From Lasiosphaeris hirsuta (lineage: Eukaryota; Ascomycota; Sordariomycetes; Sordariales; Lasiosphaeriaceae), in contig JAUKUA010000004.1 in the NCBI GenBank assembly GCA_030549175.1, forward strand, positions 5,084,001 to 5,148,000: a DNA stretch of 64,000 nt, read 5' to 3'. Position 1 is the first letter of the stretch; every line of letters starts with the position of its first letter. The notes beneath the pieces were generated by a model. The model saw nothing but the letters and a program-made list of their open reading frames with translations, ran no database searches and was not told where the DNA came from. This document shows, one piece after another, positions 45,375 to 58,100 of this stretch. The position numbers and the translations under genes were made by a program.

Positions 45375-47032
45375 ATGATTGTTGAAAGTTCCGGGGGGCT
45401 CCCAACGGAGCTGCTTTTGTAAATATTCGGCTACTTCGCCCCTACAGGATGCGTTACCGCCCCCAACAAAACCGCTCTGGCGGTGTCTGATATCCAGATC
45501 TGCCCCAGTCACCCAAACACCCGGTCCACGTTCGCTAGCCTCTGTCGCGTCTCCCGCCTGTTCCACGCCGTTGCCATCAGCCATCTCTATCACACCGTGC
45601 ATCCGAAGGATCGAGACGAGCTGTATCGCTTTTTCCGCACCCTCTTGGAATGTCCCGATCGCGCTCTCATGGTGCATGAGTTTGCCTGGCTCGGCGAGTT
45701 GGCTGCGCAGGAGCAGACCGGACTACGATCAGAAGATGAATCAAGCATGAAGCGAAGACGATCTAGAAATTTCACCCCTGCCCTACTGAAACTTGAAGAT
45801 TGTTGGGCTGCTGTCGCATCCAAAGACGGCTCAAGTGAAGTTGTAACCGCAGCTCACCTCATTGGCATCACCGGAACCGACAGCTGCACCAGAGCTGGAG
45901 AGTCCTGGGCGCCGCATTGGCTGCTATGGTCAATGTGCAGTCGCTATTCGTCCTGCATGGCTGTTTGCTTCTCGGTCACGGCGATGCACTATCGGCACTG
46001 ACAGGCCAGAGTTGCTATCCCGAGGAGAGCGCTCTTTGGGAATGGCTCTCGGGGATGGAGCGCAGCAAAAACCGTCGAGGGCGCTGGTGGTATTCCGTGT
46101 CGCAGGTTCCTTCAACGACTCGACACGCTTATGCTTGAGCCATGCTACAATTACCAGGGGTTTACCATCGACGAGTCCCTTCGCGCCCTGCTATCAAGCC
46201 CGCGTTCCCTCAGGCACATCGAGTTGAATGGTACCATGCCGCTGCCGCTCGAGCGGGGACGAAATGGCGATATTGTCTCCAACACCGTGCGAGAACTTGT
46301 TGTTTTCCGCAACTTTTACTCGGAATTTGAGTTCAGTGATCTGGTGTCGGTCTTTCCAAATCTCGTCACCCTCGAAGCCGAGTATCTGGATGGCGGACAA
46401 TCGCCACTCAAGACTCCCGGTTGGGACTTCGCCCGGCCCGAGCCCTCGCTGGCTCTGCTGAGGATTGCCGACACATTGGAGAGTTTAAGTCTGACCAGTG
46501 GCTTCACAAGCTCGTCTGGTGGCTTCAAAAGCTCGTCTGGCATTATGCTCTCGGGCGGTATTCCGCCGTTACTACGGCTCCTGGACCAGATGACGGCACT
46601 CAAGCACCTGACAACCGAGTCTGTTTGGCTGTTTGGTAGAGTGGAGAACATCAGGAGCCCGGCCCCTATCTTCCCGTCGTCCGATGTGATCATTCTCCCA
46701 CCCTCCCTTGTTTCTCTTCGCCTCGTTGACTTTTGGGGTGTCTAAGGCTCCCGGCCCACAATGTTCATCCTAGGTTCTCTTCCAGTTGGTATCCGCTAGA
46801 CTTTTACCACCATCAGTTTCAGGGACTTCTGGTGGCACGCACAAGCGGCCTGAGTCTTGGAAGTCTTCATGAGGTTGAATTCGCCACCATGCTGCCCCGG
46901 CTTAGGCACTACAATCCGTGGGAAGAGGAAGGCCTTGATCCTTTGCACTCGTTGTTCCAGTTCCAGAACTTATTTGGGACTGCCGACGTGCGATTCTCCG
47001 TGTTAGCACAGCCGCCGCCACGCGAGATCTAG
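45375..47032 (+). pseudogene. F-box / leucine-rich-type protein pseudogene
   Basis: ATG 45375 begins MIVESSGGLPTELLL, then a TAA (45420-45422), then IFGYFAP and LCRVSRLFHAVAISHLYHTVH in the same frame. Together these form an F-box (LPxEL...IF...CRVS). The frame then runs through a good intron (GTAACC...CACCAG, near 45842-45898) to SWRVLGAALAAMVNV. A further frame change near 46080-46110 leads into FLQRLDTLMLEPCYNYQG and a repeat-like region to 46740. The last piece, LDFYHHQFQGLLVA...TADVRFSV, ends at 47032. F-box proteins recruit substrates to SCF ubiquitin ligases. The nonsense codon inside the F-box (explained by CAA to TAA) and the unspliced frame change indicate a non-functional copy. Confidence 0.6.
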
Positions 47033-47471
47033 ATGCGGTGTTCTTTGGCAGCCATACTGACGGCCCCATTACCTCGAATCCCAAAAGCCCAAGAATTTTC
47101 ATAATTTTCCACTTGCAAGAATTACAAAATTATGCTGGCATTCGCACTGCCCAGTGAAATTGGGGGACCTCAGTTTTGTGGTGCTAAGCACATGCGCAAA
47201 AGATCTGAGACGCCACACCCAATCTGAAACAGATTGCTTGGCGTGGTAACGAAATTGCCGTCCGCGAAGTTGCACGCGACGGCAATACAACTAACTCCTT
47301 TCCAAACTCTGCCACCGACCCCGAGCCCGGCACCCGGGTACCGTACCTACCTTAATCCTGCATGTCAAACTCAAGTCATTCTTATCACGATTGCAGATGA
47401 GGGACACATTTCCCGTTCAATCGCACTCGTGACGCGCCCCAGCAGCGCTGGTGGGCAGCAGCGAGCACAGG

Positions 47472-49311
<1,840 letters not shown>

Positions 49312-50142
49312 ACATCGATCCTTGAACGGCGTTGTTTGGGACTGGGCAATGGGCCGGGGATAGGGGCGCACATAGTTATGTATCCTTGTAAGATAGATTG
49401 GAAAGGGAAGGGAAAATATACTGCCGGTGTTTTGTCCTGAGCCTCTGACTTGGTCCATGCCACAAAAAAAAAAAAAAACGCTGCGTTGTCAAAGTGACAC
49501 AGCTCAACGCAAAGAGGTGTGGATCAAGATTGTCAAGTGTGTGAAGAACAAGGGGGTTCCAGTGTGATTCAATTGCCCCTCGGCTTCAACAAGCTCAGCC
49601 GATATTCTTGTTAAGGTCTTGTTTGCCAAAGGCATGTAGAAGAAGAGGAAGCACTCGAGGGCTGGGGCGAAGCCCAGCCTTCTTATGCACTAGATACAAA
49701 GAACAAGGATATCCCCAGATGCCTCCGTGCTTAGGCATCTCTACAACCGCTGGCCACATGGCCATCCTTCAGGCCAACCATCTAGGGGTTCCTGTTCCTA
49801 GTGGCTGTCCAGGAGGTGTTGGCCCAATTGAATCCGTTGGTGGCTGCCTTGACGAGGGGGTCTACGGCCGATGCCGGTCCCGGCAGTCGGTGTAAGCTGT
49901 CACGACGATGCGAGCCAGCAGTGTGACAGTCAATCTTGATGTCACCGCCAAGGGTCAGATCACAACTTCAACCTCGCTCAACCCGGTGCCCCTGAGTCCT
50001 AAATGAACTTCCCCCTTCATCCAAACCCTGCCTTCAATAATCACCCGCAGCACAAACATCTCGATCAAGACCACCACTCGGTACACTTACGTAGCACGTA
50101 TGCAGCCAACCAATCATCAAACAGCATCAAAGCAATTCCACA
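49312..50142. other. Intergenic with a poly-A tract
   Basis: An A-run lies near 49463-49478. No gene was seen. Confidence 0.4.
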
Positions 50143-50240
50143 GTCACTTTGGCGGAGTGGTTAACGCGTTACCCTGCTATCCACCCGGAAACTGTCAGGT
50201 AATTCCCTCGGGAGCACAGGTTCGAATCCTGTAGGTGACG
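50143..50240 (+). tRNA. tRNA-Ser(GCT), intron-containing
   Basis: It has the same architecture as the copy at 16447. The anticodon GCT (50176-50178) sits in a CTGCTA loop closed by TTACC/GGTAA, with a 17-nt intron at about 50180-50196. The long variable arm TTCCCTCGGGAG and T-arm GGTTCGAATCC are intact. A T-run follows. Confidence 0.93.
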
Positions 50241-51141
50241 ATTTCTTTTTGCAGATGCACAGGGTCGATGTTCCTCTGGGTTTGTCACGCCTTGGGAGCG
50301 CTATCGGGGGTAGGAAGACGAATGAGGAGGTTTTAGGGAGAGGAGGCGGCGATGTGAGGGGGGCATTGAACAGTGTCGTTCCACGGGCAAGGGGTAAGTT
50401 TTGGCGAGGTTTCTGTGCGGACACTCGAAACTGAGGGAACTGGGAAGGATCCCGTAACGTTGGTGTGGTTTCTTTACCAGCCAGTGCGCAAGCGCAAAGA
50501 TGGGGTGATATTGTGACGTTTGCTCACTCGGACAAGCCATTCTTGATGCGGGTTGGAGTAAACAACGAAGGGACTCACAACGACACCAAAACATTCCGTC
50601 TGAGGGTCAAGGAAACAGCCTGGTTCAGCCTGGTTGTATGGGACGAATCTGGGTACACGAAATTTCCTTTTTCTTTCGTAATCGAGAAGTCGCTGTCGCG
50701 CGTGCCGGGTTTAGCGCCATGTCCATTTTATCGCGGCGTTCTGCTTTGGTTGGCTGCACGCTCCCCGCTCCCCGATCCTAACATCAGTCGACTTCCTCTC
50801 CTTACATTCTTGACAATGGCTAGCCTGGAGATGCAGTGTGGGTATGGCCCTCGCTGACATGGTATCACCTTGGTTGGAAGCCCGAAGATAGCCTCATGAA
50901 TAAACTCCGATGGGCGTAACATTCTCTCCTGCCCCTTCGCTTGTAGGATGAAGCACTCTTGGATCCGAGTATGCACTCTTAGGCATCCCCTATTTCACAC
51001 AACGCTATGTTGGAACCATTTTAGAGACTAACCAGCCAAAACGATATCTCGAAGTGAGGATTGGCTCTGCTCTCGATCTCTTACCTCCTTATAACATACT
51101 ATGGCACCAATCCTTACAAATGTAATCCCTCATCCTCATAC
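50241..51141. other. Intergenic, no gene seen
   Basis: Only short frames with no recognisable domain. Confidence 0.35.
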
Positions 51142-52575
51142 CTAATCATCCTCCTCATCATCCTCCTCCTCTTCTAATTCAGAGTCATAGTCGACACCAT
51201 CGTGCTGTTGCGCCCGGCGGATGACATTGTCTGCCACAATTGCTAACCCTGTCTGGTCTGCTTCTGTTCCAACAAGAGTATCCTCATCAATCGCATGTTC
51301 CATGATTGACTCGGCGATACTACTGACGTCGTGTCCAATCTCTTGGACAAACCCAAGAAGCATATTCTTCCTTATGTACTTCCCATGGGTACCCCAACAT
51401 CTTGTGCTTTTAAGGACCTCTTTCTGGATCAACGAATCCGGGTTTTTGACTGAGCCCTTCCATGACAGTTGTGTGATGGCGCTGAGAAATGTCCACCACA
51501 TATATCTTGCTCTTGGGCGAGCGTCGTTCTGGAATACCAGGCGGCGCCCGTCAAGGTCTGCCAAGGTCTCAAAACCGAGCTGCTTATATACTTGTTCGTC
51601 AAATACTTGCTCCTTCATGCAAGCTGGTGTTGGGTCAAGGACTGCGATACGGTACTCGCGTAGCTGTGATGTCTCCCACTTCCTCAAAGCCTTGTGTCGT
51701 TCTTCCTTATCCTCCCACGGCGCTAACGGGTCTTTCGGGTCAACCCCAATGTCTGGAACAATGGCTAAAAAGCCACGGTCAAACGCCTTCTCGATTTTCG
51801 GATGGAGAAAGATGCCGTTAACGGCAGAGAAGAGCTCATCTCGCAACCCAGGTCCGAAGATTGAATCCATCATATCAGCTGACTGCCACGGGAAGAGGTG
51901 GGCGGCAGTCGCAAAGTCGTTATCTATCCACTGGCCAAGTACTGGCTCCCAAATCGAAGCTTTGCCGCCAGGGCAATAGGCCTGCTTCATCAAGGTTCTT
52001 ATCATTGATTGATCGCTGGTCTCTCGCCGGCCCTTGGATGATGCTTGTTCCAGCCTGAACCCAAGCTTCGATGAGTTGAACAATTTGACAAATACGGTGC
52101 GGATTTCTTGGAAACGAGACCCCCTATCCTTCAGCTTCTCGGCTTGGCTCATGGCGATTTTTGCTTGTGTCGCCAATGCGACCTTCTCCATAATGCACTC
52201 TCTGGCCTTCTGGTCGACCTCCTCCCATCGCTCCCTCGAAAGGATTTCCCCCTCTTCCTGGTATTTCTGGAACTGCATTGAGGTATATAATCCTATCCGC
52301 TTTGAGTCCATAGCCAGGAGATTCGCCTTGCTTGACCAAATGTTGGAATCGAATGACGATGACGGCGCAAGCTTCTTACGGGCGGTATTGATCTCTTTAA
52401 CAAGCTTACTATGCTGCTCCTCTATATCGAGTGGCCTTTGATTAGCCTTCCCCTTACTGCTTGATCGGGTCGGGATCGTAATCTTGGGGCCAGTGGTGGT
52501 ACTAGAGCTCGGGTTTGACGAAGATGGGCAATTAATAGACGATTTCCTCTCGGGGGGGACTGGTGGCTGCGACAT
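51142..52575 (-). CDS. Fungal HNH_2-domain protein
   Basis: Single-exon gene, 477 aa. Residues 1-45 are Ser/Pro-rich and basic; 50-155 are helical and probably coiled coil. The centre holds the HNH_2 pattern: CPGG (201), TAAHLFPW (223-230), then VNGIFLHPKIEKAFDRGFLAIV (252 onward). The C-terminus is an acidic Glu/Asp tail after QQHDGVDYDSE. HNH proteins are metal-dependent nucleases, and this His-containing pattern is widespread in fungal genomes in expanded, poorly studied families. The first Cys pair is weak, so activity is uncertain. It lies beside AT-rich, repeat-bearing DNA with no other gene for over a kilobase, typical of an accessory compartment. Confidence 0.7.
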   Translation of the reverse strand: MSQPPVPPERKSSINCPSSSNPSSSTTTGPKITIPTRSSSKGKANQRPLDIEEQHSKLVKEINTARKKLAPSSSFDSNIWSSKANLLAMDSKRIGLYTSMQFQKYQEEGEILSRERWEEVDQKARECIMEKVALATQAKIAMSQAEKLKDRGSRFQEIRTVFVKLFNSSKLGFRLEQASSKGRRETSDQSMIRTLMKQAYCPGGKASIWEPVLGQWIDNDFATAAHLFPWQSADMMDSIFGPGLRDELFSAVNGIFLHPKIEKAFDRGFLAIVPDIGVDPKDPLAPWEDKEERHKALRKWETSQLREYRIAVLDPTPACMKEQVFDEQVYKQLGFETLADLDGRRLVFQNDARPRARYMWWTFLSAITQLSWKGSVKNPDSLIQKEVLKSTRCWGTHGKYIRKNMLLGFVQEIGHDVSSIAESIMEHAIDEDTLVGTEADQTGLAIVADNVIRRAQQHDGVDYDSELEEEEDDEEDD

Positions 52576-52808
52576 GATGAAGAATTTGTCGGCTTTATCA
52601 AGAGGTTTTGCGAGTTGAAGGAGTGGGTGGGTGCGTGTAGACTCGTCCCGTGGTAGAGGCGACGACGGCAGCGTAGGGGCGACGGTAGCAGAGAAGTGTC
52701 GAAAACAACGCGGGTTTTCAGGCAGGTGAGCAATTTCTGAATTTAAAAAGCCTCGTGGGCAGGGTGGGAGTACGGTGCAGAAGTTGTCGGAATTGATGCT
52801 TTTTTGAG

Positions 52809-52880
52809 GAAAGCTGCTTGTGGGAAGAAAGCTACTTGTGGGAAGAAAGCTACCTGTGGGAAGAAAGCTACTTGTGGGAA
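52809..52880. repeat. 18-bp minisatellite, four copies
   Basis: The unit GAAAGCTACTTGTGGGAA occurs four times in tandem with single-base variants (GCTGC, CTACC). It is non-coding, between the HNH_2 gene and AT-rich DNA. Confidence 0.85.
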
Positions 52881-53149
52881 GAAAGTTTGAAGCTAAGGTT
52901 GGCTTCAGAGTAGCACAGATACTTTGGGGGTGGGGCTAACAATTTACACCTCACTGTCGAGGACGCTGAAAATGGCGATGCGCGTCAGCCGGATCCGGTC
53001 GTCAGAACAGCGCTTTCTCGTTTTAAGTTGTAATCCTGAGCCGAGGTAAACTGTGGCTTATTTGTCCTGAGCTTTCCCTGATTCTTCCCTGAGCGAGGGT
53101 GATCCTATACGCCGTCGCTACACAGCCTCAGAGGCCCGTTTTCAGTCTC

Positions 53150-53400
53150 CCCGGCTAAAATTTCATTTCGATGTCCTCCGTAGTGTCCACATTTCTGGCA
53201 TATACTGATACACGTTGTAGGATAGTACGTAGCATGCTAGTCTAATTCCTAGCATAGAACGTAGTATCCTAGTACCAAAACTAGGATGGTTGTTAGTATA
53301 CCAGTATATTATATAGGCGTAGTACATAATATACTAGCACCTAGAATATACCAGTACATATTGTACTAGCCTAGAGTATACGAGACGACAAAGAAAACTT
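53150..53400. repeat. AT-rich block of short interspersed TAGTA/CTAG motifs
   Basis: TAGTA, CTAGTA, CCAGTA and TAGCAT motifs recur every few bases, giving many partial palindromes. The composition is far below the surrounding GC level. No gene. It may be an old mutated repeat or an internal AT-rich island. Confidence 0.55.
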
Positions 53401-53659
53401 GGCAACGTGCGTGATAAGCGAACGGCCACAATAATAAGCGAACGACCAGCTCTAACAAAGTTTAGTGATCCGCACCTGGAAATGTGCTAATAAATCATTA
53501 GCGGCCTTACCAATTTCTTATTGCATTTTCACGTGGATTTAGTCCACAACTGTTAACAGTAGTCGCTCACTTGTTCACATTACTTCATTCCCAACGCTGC
53601 GCCGCGTCGCTCCATTCCGGCCTCAACACGAAGACATAACACCGCCGCACTTCTTCATC

Positions 53660-54123
53660 ATGTTTTCTATCCATGGCTACATTGTGTCTGCCTCGGTGGC
53701 AAACGTCCTGCTCTGTGCCCTTTTGCGATAACGTCTGAAGCATGCGATTGAGGCGAAGTTCCAAACGTCACTGGGGGGCATGATCCTGTTGCAGGCATAC
53801 GAAATCCAGAAATGGCTCGGCGAGCAAGAAATCCCTGCTACCTTTTCCGCCTCGATCTTCTTTGCCCTCTTCAAGGTAGGATGCCTCAAAGGTAAGAAGG
53901 CCGCCTTTCTCTTCCCAAAGAGCTCACCAAGATGTAGACCTATGGTGTCCCTTCCATCTCCCAGCTCCTCGTTGCGACTGGCCAGATCGCCAACCAAAAC
54001 AACCCCGGCAATCTGGAAAAGACTTCGAAGCGTGCGGCCGATACGAGCGTATTACATACCAACATTCTCATCGGTCGGCCCGGCTCCCGGCTCGCCATCC
54101 AAGCGCTGATCTGGGGCGTGTAA
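53660..54123 (+). pseudogene. MpaB-like (DUF2236) oxygenase, truncated relic
   Basis: The frame from ATG 53660 reads a hydrophobic segment to LLR, then TAA at 53729-53731, then RLKHAIEAKFQ, WLGEQEIPATFSASIFFALFK. Intron 53876-53937 leads to TYGVPSISQLLVATGQ and SKRAADTSVLHTNILIGRPGS, stopping at 54123. The blocks FALFKTYGVPSIS..LVATGQ and KRAADT.VL match the N-terminal third of fungal ER-bound MpaB-type oxygenases (DUF2236, relatives of latex clearing protein). The His-rich heme-binding centre that should follow is absent. With a nonsense codon and loss of most of the protein, this is a relic. Confidence 0.6.
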
Positions 54124-54128
54124 GGCGA

Positions 54129-54148
54129 AGGGGGGGGGGGGGGGGGTT
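54129..54148. repeat. Poly-G tract
   Basis: A G-run directly follows the truncated MpaB-like relic; it is a possible breakpoint or replication-prone site. Confidence 0.6.
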
Positions 54149-54325
54149 GGGAGATGGGGGCGTTTGGGGAGGTGTCCGAGCTGATTTGACGGCGTTGAGG
54201 GAGTGGTTGCCTTGCTTTTGTGGGGGGTGATGGTGGTGTGTTGCTTCATGGAGTTGTTTGTTTTGGATGTGTGGCATCATAACCAGAACGGATGAGCACC
54301 GAGATGGCCACTGGGCAAAAGGAAA

Positions 54326-54423
54326 CGTCACCTACAGGATTCGAACCTGTGCTCCCGAGGGAATTACCTAACAGCTTCCTGGTGGATAGCAGGGCAACGC
54401 GTTAACCACTCCGCCAAAGTGAC
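54326..54423 (-). tRNA. tRNA-Ser(GCT), intron-containing
   Basis: The reverse complement folds like the two plus-strand copies: acceptor GTCACTT/AGGTGAC, anticodon GCT (complement at 54388-54390), anticodon stem TTGCC/GGTAA with a G-T wobble, an intron of about 17 nt, a long variable arm and a standard T-arm. It differs from the 50143 copy mainly inside the intron. Confidence 0.93.
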
Positions 54424-55128
54424 TAGCTCATCGCATAGTGGATGTGATGGATATGCGTGGGCCGAGAAGGACACTCGATGTACTTTACTGCGCTGGCTTG
54501 TCGATAGCCCTTGTTTCATCTGGTTTGCTGTAACCTGGGGCTCAGGTAGCCGTGGGAGTTCTTAAAGTATGAAGACACATCCCCCAAAAGCAGCACTGGG
54601 TGGAAGAATAGCCTGATAAATAAATATATCAGCGAAAATGAGGGAGCAGAAACAAAATTTGCAGGTTGGCGTACTAGAGAAACTACCGCTGCTACACCGG
54701 CCAAGTAGTGCTTGATCTTGACAACCGGGGATGCCAAGGGCCTACCTACACCGGGCAGGGGGTTTTTTTTATGCGCGGCCGGAAAGATGCAGGTAAAGAG
54801 TGTGAAGATGCGGCCGTAAAAGTGTAGGGAATGATGCTTGTACCGCGCGTCTCGGTCCACGGAATCGTCAATATTTTCGTGAAGAAAAAGATATAGGAGT
54901 GGTGGTCGTCGTACCTGCCGACTTGGAGGAAAGGCTTCAGGTTGGATGACCAAGTCATGCACCTGACCGAAACGAGAGCGAGCTACGATGCAGGCCTGCG
55001 CCACATCAGGCCGCAGTATGTTGAGCCATTCCAAGAACTCGGTCGGCCCCCGCCAGCCCTGGAAAGCTCTTTCCCACCGCCTTCGTCCCACCTTCCACGA
55101 CCCGAGCAATGACAAACAGCCCGTCAAC
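54424..55128. other. Intergenic, upstream of the second NLR
   Basis: No separate gene is supported. An in-frame ATG at 54988 could extend the NLR by 47 residues. Confidence 0.4.
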
Positions 55129-58100
55129 ATGAAGACTGTGCGGATACTAGGGCGCCTTGGGCGTCTGAAGGCTCGTTTTCTTTCATCGCCGCCAGCTTGC
55201 AACTTGCATCGACAATGTTTCTCGCAGCACCACAGTCTCAGATCAACCCCACCCCTCAAAACTCTAGTCTATCGAGTGTCGGGCTTGCCGCGAGGCGCGA
55301 GGAAGGAGGATGTTTGGCAACTAATAAAGCACAATCAGCAGGCAGAAGAACCGGATTCGCGCCCCGAAATCGAAGTCCTGCCAGCCTGTGTTCAGGGCTT
55401 CAGAGAAACCTCGGCAATTGCGATAGTCAAGTTTCGAAGCGACCGGCACCCCTCCTTCCTCGACAGCCTGGTACGGGATCCCCTGGGCCAGTTGGAAATT
55501 CCCTACGACACCAGAGGCAGCCAAGAGCAAGACAACGTCACTTTCGATCGCCACTTTCATGGCTTCACCCAGCTGTACCCGACGCGACCCGATCGGCCCG
55601 TCGTTGCAGAGTGAGATCGCCATCCGCCGTATCATTCAGTACAGCACCAGGGCTAACTTTGTACTCTCTCAAAAGCATCATCGCCATCACGGGCATGGAC
55701 GGGCATGCTTACGGGTCTTGGATGAGCCGGGAGGGTCATGGTGATATGTGGCTCCGCAATTTCCTCTCGCGCGACTTCCCCTACTGCCGGACTATGATTT
55801 ACGGCTACGAGTCAAAGCTACTCGCTACAAATATCAACGAGCTTCAGGAATACGGTCGTTTGTTTTTGACTGAAATTGAAAAGATCCGAGACAACATAGA
55901 TGTTCGTTTACCACCCGCCATCCCCCCTTCCAGTTGCCGAACTAATAGGGGCTGCTAATTAGCTGCAACAACGTCCCTTGATATTTATCTGCCATAGCTA
56001 CGGGGGCATCATTCTGTCCTACTCACTGGTGCAGTCGTCCAATGCCCATACCGTGGACAACCAAGCAGCTAGACACTCGGTCTACAAGTCAACATATGGC
56101 ATGTTGTTTTTCGGAACACCCCATCGTGGACTGCGGGAAGAAGATTTCCTCAAGATGGTGGAACATAAGCACCCCAACAGAATTCCGGCTGTGCTACAAA
56201 TCAAGCCCGAGTCGGGCAGGCTTTTGGATCAGCTTGGCCATCTGAAGGACATCGTCGGGGATCGGCAAATTGCGAGTTTCTACGAACTGAAACCGACTCC
56301 AACACTCTCACAGGCAAGTTCCGGCCAGCTGTACCCAGGGCCGCTGGAAATGCTGACCATGCCGGGTGTCTGCCTAGAATGCGAATGGGCGTTGGCAACG
56401 AACAGGGCCCCCTTTGCTCCAGGTCAGCGAGCACTCGGCGACAATTCAGCTGCCAACACACCAGGAGAGGAAAATACCAGTGGATGCCAACCACAGGGAC
56501 ATGGTCAAGTTCAATTCCCGCGGCGATCTCACTTACACTACAGTGAGGAAAATACTTGGTGAATTTACCCGGGATGCCCCAGCCGCAGTCCAGCAACGAT
56601 ATGGTACACACGCCCCGTCCGCTCCTATCTAATCACTCTCACGTTCTATCTTGCTGACTCCAAAGCAGATCCACAATCGTCGGGGGCGTCTCAGGCTCCT
56701 TGCAACGTCCCCTTTGCGCGATCAGCCAACTTTGTTGGCCGCGAGGATATCCTTGCCAGTCTTGAACATATCTATAACTCACCGGATTGCCACCACAGTG
56801 CGGCACTTACTGGCCTTGGAGGCATCGGGTATGGCCTGTCGTATTTTATACAATGTTACATGCCTTGTTTCAGACGCTAATGGCGACGGTGTAGCAAATC
56901 CGCCATAGCCATCAACTACGCACGAAGACATAGGAGACGCCACCCCGAAGCATCCGTATGGTGGGTTCAGGCATCAACAGTCGCTACGTTTAGCCAGAGC
57001 TATCGAGAGATTGCCGAGATACTCCAGCTTGAAGGTAGGAACGAGCCAAAGGTCGACATTCTCCGGCTCGTATACGACTACCTGTCGGACGAGAAGAACG
57101 GACCATGGCTCATTATCTTGGACAACGCCGATGACCGAACACTCTTCGAACCGGCGGCACCTGCTGAGGAGGGTGGTGGCGACACAGAAGCAGGACAGCC
57201 GCCCCAATCGCCCCTGAGCTACCTGCCGCAGGGCCGCCACGGCTCCATCTTGATCACTTCCCGTGACCGTCGCGTTGCAGAAGACTTTGCGGGCAGCACA
57301 TCATCCATCATCGCGGTCGATGCGCTCGATGACTTCGATTCGGTGCAGCTGCTTCGCCAACGGTCAGGCGACAGGAAATCACCCGAACAAGATGCAGTCC
57401 GTCTGGTCAAGTCCCTGGACAACATACCCCTGGCAATCACCCAGGCAGCTGCCTTCATCTCGGGTGACGGCACCAGCATCGAGTGGTTCAACAACACACT
57501 GTACGAGGAGGGGTTCAAGCACCCGAAACAAGACAGCGCTCTCAGCATCCGCGTCCCGCCGGCAGCGTTACTATCCTGGCGGCTGTCGTTCGATGTCATT
57601 CGCGAGAAATACAAGAACTCGGTCAAACTACTGTCGTTGATGAGCATCTTCCACAACGACGATGTACCTGCCTTTCTCTTCACCGACAACATGACCGAGT
57701 ACGCAAGAGACGCGCGGCGGTTCCAGGAAGACATCAAACCTCTTCTCCGCTTCAATCTCATGATCATAGATGGCCAAAACTTCGACATGCATCGCCTGGT
57801 ACAGGCCGGCGCCCGCTCTTGGCTCGCGGACCACCACGAACTCCACCAGTGCGTCCGTGAAGCGCGCGCGCTCGTGTCGGATGCATTCCCAGACATCTCA
57901 TCGGGCCTCGAGAACCTGAAAAAGTGCCTCGCCCTCCTGCCCCACGCCGAGGCCGCGCTGGCCCTCGACGCCGGTCCCGAACATGCCGGGCAGATGAAGC
58001 AGGCGGGCAAGCTCCGGTACAACATGGCGTACTGCCAATACATCATTGGCGACTACCGATCCGCGCTCCGTCACTCGCTCGTCGCCAAGGACATCCAGTC

